From the NCBI GenBank assembly GCA_041748315.1, contig JBGTDM010000069.1, positions 1 to 16,867 of the forward strand: a stretch of 16,867 bases of DNA, read 5' to 3'. Positions 7,926-14,950 of the stretch are shown one piece after another. Both the position numbers and the translations under genes were made by a program. Position 1 is the first letter of the stretch. Every line of letters starts with the position of its first letter. Source of the DNA: CALMEE01 sp041748315 (GTDB lineage Bacteria > Planctomycetota > Planctomycetia > Pirellulales > Pirellulaceae). The notes below the pieces were generated by a model that did no database searches, was not told where the DNA came from, and was given only the letters and a program-made list of their open reading frames with translations.

Positions 7926-8643
7926 GCAAATTATGAGCTGGCTTTTTTGACGAGCTTTTTTGCTCTTGGGGGAGTTATCTCCACTCGTCAAACGGCGACA
8001 AGTCACTCGATGAGACATTTCAATAACGGCTCACAATCAAGTCGGGTGCGATATTTTATCGTTCGTCGATTAAACGTCGACACGTTCATGGTTGTGGATC
8101 CATCACTTTTACTTACCAGCAACCTGTCGCAAAAACTGCAACAGGGTGACTCTTCATGGGTCCAATGTCGTCGAGGAAACTCAACAATTCGCATTGCGAC
8201 AAGTTGCTTCGCTGACCGCTTGCGGCATCTTCAGCATGGTCCAATACCCGCGCACCAACCCTTGGTCGACATAGGCTTGTCGGGATTAGTCGTTTGTTGA
8301 GGAATATTCATTTTATGGGGATCGCAGTCCGCCCCATTCACGTGTGTAAACTGCCGGATTTTTTCGACAAATCAAGGCTAACCGTTGAAAACCGATCATC
8401 ATTCAACTAAATTGGATCTAGTTACTCTCTTCGAAGAATTACCATTGGCTGGCCGAGCTTTAGCCAGTGGTCGACACTGACTTGTGATAGCGTGACGTCA
8501 ACGCGACGATTTGAACGTCACAAACATTTGGCTTGAAGTCACTGAAACAATTCTTCGCCTGCTCGAGGATGGGCTGGGACGTTCGAAGGAAATTGCATCA
8601 TTGATTTGACACTATAACGAACACTTCCTTGCATGGTACTCTT
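7926..8643. other. Long gene-free leader of the polysaccharide locus
   Basis: About 720 bases without a supportable gene. An open frame at 7947-8300 (TTG/ATG starts, rich in Arg, Ser and Gln) has no ribosome-binding site and no recognisable family, and overlaps an equally open antisense frame. The stretch contains several inverted repeats: ATGGGG/CCCCAT (8315-8337), CTGGC/GCCAG (8449-8467) and GTGACGT/ACGTCAC (8492-8521). It must carry the promoter for the downstream cluster; I could not place it. TTGACA at 8605-8610 fits a -35 box, but no good -10 box lies at the right distance. Confidence 0.5.
8492..8521. promoter_or_regulatory. Inverted repeat, candidate operator of the polysaccharide locus
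   Basis: GTGACGTCA (8492-8500) and TGAACGTCAC (8512-8521) are inverted copies differing by a single extra base. The centres are about two helical turns apart, and the left arm itself contains the palindrome TGACGTCA. The element lies about 125 bases before the first gene of the polysaccharide cluster, a common place for a dimeric regulator to bind. The binding protein, and whether the site is used, are unknown. Confidence 0.4.
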
Positions 8644-10191
8644 ATGAGTCGTCCTCAAGTGCCGATTACGATCGGTCAGGTCTTGGAGTCGGTATTGAAT
8701 CAGAAATTGCGATTTCTGGTTGCCTTTTGCACCATTCTTGGCTTAGTGGTTATTGGACTGCTCCTGGTGCCAAAGGAATATGGTTCCGAAGGTCGGATGT
8801 TTGTGCAATTGGGACGGCACAACGTAGGCCTCGACCCAACAGCGACTACCAGTGGAACCATCACCGTGAACGATTCTCGAGAAACCGAGATTCGAACGAT
8901 CACGGAAATGCTCCGTAGCCATCAAGTATTGTCGCAGGTCGTGGATCGGATCGGAGCTGAGCGAATTCTGCAGAGCAAATACCAACTCCCGGAATGGTTG
9001 ATTCCCTCATTGTCAAGCAGCAACTCCGTTGATCATGAACTTGACTTGAGTGCTGAAGAAGTATCTGAACAGCAAAACAGAGAAAAGGCGATCACCAAAC
9101 TGGTTAGCAATTTAAAGGTAAATAGTGAAAAAAAGACCACGGTGATAACGGTTTATGCACGGGCGAGTTCACCTGGATTAGCTAGAGAAATCTCACAAGC
9201 TGTCATGGAAGCGTATGCAGCGTTGCATGTCTCGATCAATCAAGTGAGAGCGCGTGGCTTTTTCGAAGAGCAGTTCCTTGAGGAACAAAACAAACTTGAA
9301 CAGGCCAATATTGCTTTGCGGGATTTCCGGAATCTTCGCGAATTCCTGTCGATCGATGGGGCGCGCAATACGCTCCAACAAGTGATCGACCGGTTGGAGG
9401 GGCAACATGTTGATGTTCGTGTGGACCTCTCGCAGGCTCGAGAGAGAATTGTTCAATTGGAGCGCGAGCTTGCCGGTCTTGACGAGAGGATTGAACGCCC
9501 GACGATTGGTGTCGAGCGTACATCTGCGGAAGGTGCAAATACTGAACTCATGCGATTGCAGAGCGAACTTGCGAAGACGCTGACATCCAAAACAGCATCA
9601 CATCCTAGAGCGGTCGAAATCCAGTCACAGCTCGATCGATTGCAAGCAAATCTGATGGAGCAACCGGTTGATCGAACCGTGACCATTAATGACTATAACC
9701 CGGTTTACCAACAAATCGAGGTCTCGTTGATCGAAGCGCGATCGAATACAGAAGCATTGGAAGCGCGTCAGATCGAAATTGACCGAAAGCTAATCGAGGC
9801 GCGGCATAATCTGAAGCAGCTCAACTCAGATCAAGTCACTTCGAACGACTTGGAACGGGAAATTGAAATTAGGCGTGCCTACCTCGAAACATATGCTCAA
9901 AAACGTGGTGAAGCAACGATTCTTGATCAATTGGACGAAGAGAAAATTTCCAATGTCGTGATTGCCCAACCCGCCTCGTTGATGCTGAAGCATGTGTCGC
10001 CTCGTGGTAGCGTCGTGCTACCATTGGGCCTGCTGTTTGCCGGGATGGCGGCAACGGTGATCTCGTTTTTAACGTATCGCTCTAGACGAGACATCGTGGT
10101 GGATCGAGGTGAGGACCTCGAACAGCAATTGGATTTACCAATTTTGATTACGTTGCCACGTGTCCCAACGACCAAGGTGGCTGTACGTTAG
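8644..10191 (+). CDS. Polysaccharide co-polymerase (Wzz/GumC-like chain-length determinant)
   Basis: A 515-residue inner-membrane protein that in related systems sets polysaccharide chain length and links synthesis to export. It has the expected layout: a short cytoplasmic N-terminus, transmembrane segment 1 (about 24-42), a large periplasmic part with a Wzz-type fold and long coiled coils (about 195-300 and 345-410), a GNVR-like Pro-rich segment (QPASLMLKHVSPRG), transmembrane segment 2 (about 456-478) and a short Arg-rich cytoplasmic tail. There is no fused kinase domain; a separate ATPase follows. A TTG at 8629 would add five residues, but I prefer the ATG at 8644; neither has a Shine-Dalgarno sequence. 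It is the first gene of the cluster, behind a long leader. Confidence 0.88.
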   Translation: MSRPQVPITIGQVLESVLNQKLRFLVAFCTILGLVVIGLLLVPKEYGSEGRMFVQLGRHNVGLDPTATTSGTITVNDSRETEIRTITEMLRSHQVLSQVVDRIGAERILQSKYQLPEWLIPSLSSSNSVDHELDLSAEEVSEQQNREKAITKLVSNLKVNSEKKTTVITVYARASSPGLAREISQAVMEAYAALHVSINQVRARGFFEEQFLEEQNKLEQANIALRDFRNLREFLSIDGARNTLQQVIDRLEGQHVDVRVDLSQARERIVQLERELAGLDERIERPTIGVERTSAEGANTELMRLQSELAKTLTSKTASHPRAVEIQSQLDRLQANLMEQPVDRTVTINDYNPVYQQIEVSLIEARSNTEALEARQIEIDRKLIEARHNLKQLNSDQVTSNDLEREIEIRRAYLETYAQKRGEATILDQLDEEKISNVVIAQPASLMLKHVSPRGSVVLPLGLLFAGMAATVISFLTYRSRRDIVVDRGEDLEQQLDLPILITLPRVPTTKVAVR

Positions 10192-10273
10192 GCGGTTGGG
10201 AAGTCAGGATGTGAAGTCACCTCCAAAGCTTAATGAGATTTCAAATAAACGACTCTTCAGTAACGGCCATTCC

Positions 10274-10933
10274 ATGATTACAACTAGCTCGCAGGCAAAT
10301 CGAATTACAACCGTAAGCTATAGTCAACGCCTACGCCCATATTTTTTGACGCTTGCACGACGGATTCAACAGTGGTCTGATGGAAACGAAGCGGCTTGTG
10401 GGTTCGGGATTACCAGTTGCAACCGCCGTGAAGGCAAGAGCACGGTCGCAACCAACCTGGCTGCGGCCCTTTCAAGTCTGCAATCGGAAAAAGTGTTGTT
10501 AATCGAAGCTGATTTTGGAAACCCAACGCTGAGCAAACGTAACCCCTATCGCAATCCTGGATTAACAGAATTGATTACTGGCGATGCGTCTGTTGCCGAC
10601 TGCATCATCCCAACATCGCTGGAACGATTGTATCTCCTGGGGTGTGGACGATTGAACGCGACTGAAATTCATGAAAAACCAATTGAAACAATTGTGGGAT
10701 TAAACCGCGAGTTGCGAGCGGATTATCGTTTTCTGATTTACGATTTGCCAGTTGTTGACGAGTTCAACTTGGCATTGCTTTTGGGACAACAACTGAGCGG
10801 ACTATTGCTGGTTGTCGATTCAAACCGTATTGAACCGAAATCAATCGACCGGTTTCGCAAGTCAGCGACGGAATACAACGCTGAAGTTCTTGGTATCGTT
10901 CTCAATAAAGCCGTCCCGAATCGGAGAACATAA
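10274..10933 (+). CDS. CpsD/BY-kinase-like P-loop ATPase, degenerate motifs
   Basis: A cytoplasmic P-loop protein of about 219 residues, the usual partner of the preceding co-polymerase. The Walker A region is TSCNRREGKST (47-57): the key Gly-Lys-Ser-Thr is intact, but the Pro-Gly usual before Glu-Gly-Lys is Arg-Arg. Walker A' is LLIEADFGNP (Glu78-x-Asp80 where Asp-x-Asp is usual), and the Walker B-like site is IYDLPVVD (Asp157, with Val for the second Pro). The protein ends soon after the GIVLNKA strand, so the C-terminal tyrosine cluster that BY-kinases phosphorylate is missing. Nucleotide binding is likely; kinase activity is doubtful. The start is uncertain: ATG at 10274, GTG at 10211 and GTG at 10160 (overlapping the previous gene) are in frame, none with a strong Shine-Dalgarno sequence. 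Confidence 0.82.
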   Translation: MITTSSQANRITTVSYSQRLRPYFLTLARRIQQWSDGNEAACGFGITSCNRREGKSTVATNLAAALSSLQSEKVLLIEADFGNPTLSKRNPYRNPGLTELITGDASVADCIIPTSLERLYLLGCGRLNATEIHEKPIETIVGLNRELRADYRFLIYDLPVVDEFNLALLLGQQLSGLLLVVDSNRIEPKSIDRFRKSATEYNAEVLGIVLNKAVPNRRT

Positions 10934-10936
10934 ACC

Positions 10937-10982
10937 ACGCAATCCGAGGCCAGAAACACTGGATATCCCAGTTTCCTTGCGT
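10937..10982 (+). repeat. Nested stem-loop just after the ATPase gene
   Basis: An outer stem ACGCAA (10937-10942)/TTGCGT (10977-10982) encloses an inner stem ACTGG (10958-10962)/CCAGT (10968-10972) with a five-base loop, and further A-T pairs can extend the inner stem past a bulge. It starts 4 bases after the ATPase stop codon. No T tract follows. It may affect termination or stability of the upstream mRNA. Confidence 0.4.
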
Positions 10983-11003
10983 CGTGGAATTGTGACTTTT
11001 AAC

Positions 11004-11022
11004 AAATCGGCAATGCCGATTT
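11004..11022. repeat. Perfect 19-base palindrome in the ATPase-transferase gap
   Basis: AAATCGGC (11004-11011) and GCCGATTT (11015-11022) are perfect inverted copies around AAT; counted as DNA it is a 9+1+9 palindrome. It lies about 80 bases before the sugar transferase start. It could be an RNA hairpin or a binding site for a dimeric regulator. On the minus strand a GTTAAAAG follows, which is too poor in T for a confident terminator. Confidence 0.5.
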
Positions 11023-11103
11023 ATGGTCGGTGGTCGTCACCTTTTTGTTGACGAGACTGCAGATCGTGCCTTGATTTGACAACTTTGATATTTTCGGGAG
11101 CGA

Positions 11104-12309
11104 ATGGTCGCTCAAGCATTGATATTGCAACAGGATACTGCCTCGATGATTGTACGTTCCCGTCGCCGCCGAGAATCACTCGGTCGCCGTCTGTTCACCT
11201 GGTTTTGCCAATCTAATAGGACGCTTTCCACAATCGTTCTTGACGAATCGGGGTTTCAAGCATTGCTTGAGAAAGAGCGTCATCGCGCCGACCGCCGCGA
11301 AATTGAATTCTGCTTGATTGAGTTTACGTCGACGCGCGTCGAGTTGATACCTAACTTCGATCATCTATTGGAGGCATTTCGTCACCGCCTTCGAATTACC
11401 GACGAATTGGGAATGCTTGATCAAAAACTTTGCGTTTTGTTGCCCGATACACCCGGTGACGCAGGCTGTAAGGTCGCAAACCAATTGGTAGAAATGGCGA
11501 GCGAATATGGGATTAAGCTGATACCGAATGTTTTTGTCTATCCAGACGACAAAATCGGGAAGGCGGATACCGGTTCGAGTATTTCTTCGCGGAACAACAA
11601 CGTGGCTGACCTGGCTGGCGGATTCGGAATCACCAACGATCGTGTCAAATCAATCGACAATAAAGCAACGTCTATCGCCGGAGAACCCCAGCCCTTAAAG
11701 TTTTCTGAATCGGTTTCGATCACCAAGCGATGCTTCGACATCGTCGCGAGCGCAAGTGGAATAATAGCTTTTTCGCCGGTCCTGTTCGCGGCCGCTGTGT
11801 TGATAAAAATGAACGGGAAGGGGCCCATTCTCTTCCGCCAGCTTCGGGAGGGGAAAGACGGTAAGACATTTACCATTTTAAAGTTTCGCACGATGGTTGT
11901 CGGTGCCGAGGATCAGCAGGAACAATTTCGCCATCTGAATGAGCAAAGTGGTCCGGCATTCAAGATTGAAAAAGACCCAAGGTTAACCCGTGTCGGCGCA
12001 TTACTGCGTAAGACATGCGTTGACGAGCTACCGCAGCTTTTCAATGTGTTGCGCGGCGAGATGTCGATGGTGGGTCCGCGCCCATTGCCTATCCATGAAT
12101 CGCAAGCTTGCAGTGGCTGGCAGCGCCGGCGGCTAAATGTGCTACCAGGAATGACCTGCATTTGGCAGGTTAATGGAAGCAGGAATGTCGAGTTCAGCGA
12201 TTGGATGCGAATGGATTTGGACTACATCCAGAAGCGTGGTCTCTGGTTTGACCTGAAGATATTGTGGAAGACGGCAGCCGTTGCGATTTTCGCACGGGGT
12301 TCTGTTTGA
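11104..12309 (+). CDS. Initiating sugar-phosphate transferase with GGDEF-like N-terminal region
   Basis: A 401-residue phosphoglycosyltransferase of the bacterial sugar transferase family (WcaJ/WbaP C-terminal type). It transfers a sugar-1-phosphate from a nucleotide sugar to undecaprenyl phosphate, the first step of a polysaccharide repeat. The catalytic half (about 208-401) has KRCFDI, one hydrophobic membrane segment (about 213-235), KFRTM, the active-site pair Asp307-Glu308 in VDELPQLFNVLRGEMSMVGPRP, and PGMTCIWQVNG near the end. The N-terminal 200 residues lack the four membrane segments of WbaP. Instead, residues about 50-150 (LLEKERHRADR, then RLRITDELGMLD, then VLLPDTPGDAGCKVANQL) look like a degenerate GGDEF-type fold without the GGDEF motif. 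GGGAG lies just 3 bases before the chosen ATG. The catalytic assignment is sure, the N-terminal one is inference. Confidence 0.9.
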   Translation: MVAQALILQQDTASMIVRSRRRRESLGRRLFTWFCQSNRTLSTIVLDESGFQALLEKERHRADRREIEFCLIEFTSTRVELIPNFDHLLEAFRHRLRITDELGMLDQKLCVLLPDTPGDAGCKVANQLVEMASEYGIKLIPNVFVYPDDKIGKADTGSSISSRNNNVADLAGGFGITNDRVKSIDNKATSIAGEPQPLKFSESVSITKRCFDIVASASGIIAFSPVLFAAAVLIKMNGKGPILFRQLREGKDGKTFTILKFRTMVVGAEDQQEQFRHLNEQSGPAFKIEKDPRLTRVGALLRKTCVDELPQLFNVLRGEMSMVGPRPLPIHESQACSGWQRRRLNVLPGMTCIWQVNGSRNVEFSDWMRMDLDYIQKRGLWFDLKILWKTAAVAIFARGSV

Positions 12310-12355
12310 TGTCATATCGTGGCTCCTTTGAGTTAGCAAAAAGTGCTCAGTCGTT

Positions 12356-13759
12356 ATGATTTGGTTTGGCAAAGAAGTCAGTGTGCTTGAGAAAGAACGC
12401 TCGATACTCGGGGAGTCGTGGTATTCTGCTCGCCGGTCCACATTCCAAGCCGCAACGTCAGGTCAGCGTGGCAGCGTTTTGGCAACTTTTTTGACTTCGT
12501 TGGCACTATTTGCAATTTATTTGGTCCAAGGCATTATTGTTGCGCGCATGCTGGACCCGGCTGGTCGAGGCGAGTTCGGCACATCCTTGTATTTTCCCCG
12601 AGATATCTTGCTCTATGCTGGTCTCCTCGGTGGGGTGGAAATTGTCGCCGGGTATGCAGCTCGGGGCAGTCAACAACTTGGCCAATTGAGGTACGCGGCA
12701 CTTCGTCTCGGACTGGTGACTGGATTCTTGACGACAGCCGTGGCCGCGATTATCTCGATTGTTGTGCTGACGGCGATTGGCAAGGCATACATTATTCCCT
12801 TTTGCCTGCTGGTTTGCCTCTTCGTTCCATTCGAACATATCCATTTGACGGTTTCCGCAGTTGACAGGGGCAATCAGCAAATCGCCAGATATAACATCAA
12901 CCGATTGATTTTTTTCCTTGCCTTCCCATTGTTAGCATTCGTCGCCTGGCAAACTCACTTGGCGGAAACTCTGGGAATTTCTCAACTCCTGTTGGTTTGT
13001 ATACTGTTTGTGATCTCAAAAATCATCGGCGTATTGCCGACGTTGAGAGGTTGGAATTTGTCTTCGTATTTAAAACATCGACAAGCGGACGGCGACCTCA
13101 ATTGCAACTGGACGACAAAACAAATGCTGCGCGATGGCCGACCCTATGCCATTTCGATGTTGGTTAGTGAAGCGTTTGATCGCTTGGACATCTTTTTGAT
13201 TTTGGCACTTGCTGACGTGGCCACATCCGGCCATTATTTTGTGGCCGTCCCTGCGGCAGCATTGTTGATTGTCGCTCCTACGTCGTTTGGCATTTTTACG
13301 TTTAATTTAGGTGCCAGTAGAAAATACATTCCATCGCTAAGACACGCCATCGCTGCGCTGACCGCGACAGCCGCATTTCAGATGTTGTCGACAGCAATCA
13401 TGTTGTTGGCGATGCCCATTCTGATCGTAGCATTTTATGGAGAAAGTTATCGTCCAGCGATTCCATTTGCGATGTGGCTGCTACCAGCATGTGCGATCAA
13501 AGGGTTTGTTCATGCCATCGATGCTTACTTGAAAGGAAGAGGCAAGCCCGGCATTGGCGTCGGCATCCGTGCTGTAAGCATTTTTGTCATGTTGACCGTC
13601 GCCGCGATTTTCTACCCCAGTCTCGGTATTATCGCGATTCCAATTTCAGCCGTTGCTGGGCAAACATTCAGTATGCTGCTCATCGTGATCGCTTTAGTTT
13701 TGGATGTCAGAGGTCGCAATCGCATGGGTCAATTTGAGGAAAACCTCGGGATCAAATGA
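12356..13759 (+). CDS. Polysaccharide flippase, MOP superfamily (Wzx-like)
   Basis: A 467-residue integral membrane protein that should move a lipid-linked oligosaccharide across the inner membrane. After a polar N-terminus (about 35 residues), hydrophobic helices follow almost without break to about residue 450, compatible with 12-14 membrane segments. The first helix region (SLALFAIYLVQGIIVARMLDPAGRGEFG, read in parts) carries the pattern R-x-L-x-P-x-x-x-G-x-F/Y-G typical of the polysaccharide biosynthesis (Wzx/RfbX-type) families. A gap of 46 bases separates it from the transferase gene, and its end overlaps the next gene by 4 bases. No clear Shine-Dalgarno sequence precedes the ATG at 12356; a GTG at 12383 is an alternative start. 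Substrate specificity cannot be read from the sequence. Confidence 0.88.
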   Translation: MIWFGKEVSVLEKERSILGESWYSARRSTFQAATSGQRGSVLATFLTSLALFAIYLVQGIIVARMLDPAGRGEFGTSLYFPRDILLYAGLLGGVEIVAGYAARGSQQLGQLRYAALRLGLVTGFLTTAVAAIISIVVLTAIGKAYIIPFCLLVCLFVPFEHIHLTVSAVDRGNQQIARYNINRLIFFLAFPLLAFVAWQTHLAETLGISQLLLVCILFVISKIIGVLPTLRGWNLSSYLKHRQADGDLNCNWTTKQMLRDGRPYAISMLVSEAFDRLDIFLILALADVATSGHYFVAVPAAALLIVAPTSFGIFTFNLGASRKYIPSLRHAIAALTATAAFQMLSTAIMLLAMPILIVAFYGESYRPAIPFAMWLLPACAIKGFVHAIDAYLKGRGKPGIGVGIRAVSIFVMLTVAAIFYPSLGIIAIPISAVAGQTFSMLLIVIALVLDVRGRNRMGQFEENLGIK

Positions 13760-14937
13760 TGAAATTGCTGAATCGCAACATTGAAGAACAAAAAGACCTG
13801 CTTGCACCACCAATCAAGGGCCATGTCGTAGTCTTACTGGGGTGTATTGTTCCTCAACAGAGACATGTTTTTAACGCGTTGGTGGAGCGCGTCGAAAAAT
13901 TGACCATTTTGGTCTCCACGCAAATGGAGCCAAATCGCAAATTTGATACAGATTGGGGATCACTCAATGTTGTCAATCAAACCAATCTGATGCTAACGAG
14001 GAAATGGAAACATCATCAGGCATTTACGGAAGATAATTTTATTCATATCCCTTGGAGAACGGCCAGTGAACTGAGAAAGCTCCAGCCTGATGTCGTCGTC
14101 TCCTACGAAATGGGCATAAGGACATTGTTTGCCAGTCGGTACTGTCGGCGGCGTATTCCCTGGGTGATGGTGGCAAACATGTCCGAACATACGGAACAGT
14201 GCCGCGGACAATTACGAAGATGGCTTCGAAAGTACATTTCGCGGCGCGCGCCGGTGGCAACTTATAATGGGCCAAGTTGTTTAAGGTATTTAAAGTCGCT
14301 TGGATTTCGTAATGACCAACTCTTTCATTTCCCCTATTCTGCCGATCCTGACAAGATCTATTTTGGGGAGAAGAAACCGCGAAGTGGCGCAATCAAATTG
14401 AGTTTTGGAGGAGCCCTTACCGAACGAAAAAACATCGTCGGCTTCGTTCGAACGTTGATCCGCTGGTGCCTCGCCAACCCGACATTCGAATTGGAATTGA
14501 CGTTGGCCGGCACCGGTCCAAAATTGAAAGAGCTCATGGGCATCGATTGTCCAAAAACCCTGAGTATCAAGTTCCTGGGGCATGCCACGTCAACTCAACT
14601 ACAGTCGATGTACGAACATAGTGACCTCTACGTGTATCCATCGTTCGCCGATGAATGGGGGTTGGGTGTTGAAGAAGCGATGGCCTCGGGCTTACCCACC
14701 ATCGCGAGTCAATATGTCCAATCAGCCGAGACGTTGATTCAGCATGGTGCCAACGGTTGGCTATTTGATCCATACGCTGAATATGACTTGTTGCGCGTCT
14801 TGGATCAGGCGTTGCGCCTAAGCCGGGAAAGAATCGATTCAATGTCGAGATTGGCTCGAGCTGCGACCCGCGACTATTCCCCTCAAATTGCAGCGGACCG
14901 ACTTTGCGAAGCCATTCGCGGTTCGTTACAGCATTAA
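13756..14937 (+). CDS. Glycosyltransferase, GT-B fold, family 4 type
   Basis: A 393-residue cytoplasmic glycosyltransferase expected to add a sugar to the growing lipid-linked repeat. The C-terminal donor-binding half is clear: SFGGALTERKN (about 215-225, donor phosphate region), LTLAGTGPKLKEL, IKFLGHATSTQLQSMYEHSDLYVYPS, then DEWGLGVEEAMASGLP at 299-314. Aligning on the Glu-Ala-Met, the first acidic residue of the usual E-x7-E motif is Asp299 and the second is Glu307. The N-terminal half is more divergent, as expected for acceptor binding. The start codon overlaps the flippase stop (ATGA, 13756-13759), so translation is probably coupled; a second ATG follows at 13759. Donor and acceptor sugars are unknown. 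Confidence 0.9.
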   Translation: MMKLLNRNIEEQKDLLAPPIKGHVVVLLGCIVPQQRHVFNALVERVEKLTILVSTQMEPNRKFDTDWGSLNVVNQTNLMLTRKWKHHQAFTEDNFIHIPWRTASELRKLQPDVVVSYEMGIRTLFASRYCRRRIPWVMVANMSEHTEQCRGQLRRWLRKYISRRAPVATYNGPSCLRYLKSLGFRNDQLFHFPYSADPDKIYFGEKKPRSGAIKLSFGGALTERKNIVGFVRTLIRWCLANPTFELELTLAGTGPKLKELMGIDCPKTLSIKFLGHATSTQLQSMYEHSDLYVYPSFADEWGLGVEEAMASGLPTIASQYVQSAETLIQHGANGWLFDPYAEYDLLRVLDQALRLSRERIDSMSRLARAATRDYSPQIAADRLCEAIRGSLQH

Positions 14938-14950
14938 GCATTTGACTAAC

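Noticed and set aside
7947..8300. Open frame of 117 codons in the leader of the polysaccharide locus
   Set aside because: Arg/Ser/Gln-rich product without family features, no ribosome-binding site, and an antisense frame (8003-8194) is equally open over the same stretch.
8605..8640. TTGACA at 8605-8610 as a sigma-70 promoter for the polysaccharide cluster
   Set aside because: No adequate -10 box lies 16-18 bases downstream, and the spacing would place the transcript start at or beyond the start codon.
10160..10273. N-terminal extension of the ATPase from GTG at 10160
   Set aside because: The first 11 codons overlap the co-polymerase gene and the added residues do not resemble the family; a later start is more likely, although GTG at 10211 remains possible.
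12418..12864. Second long frame (148 codons) inside the flippase gene
   Set aside because: It is on the same strand in another frame of a clear membrane protein gene, with Cys/Arg/Ser-rich product; a shadow of the flippase.
14888..14950. N-terminal extension of the acyltransferase from TTG at 14888
   Set aside because: It overlaps the end of the glycosyltransferase gene in another frame and uses a rare start; the ATG at 14951 gives a normal 13-base gap.
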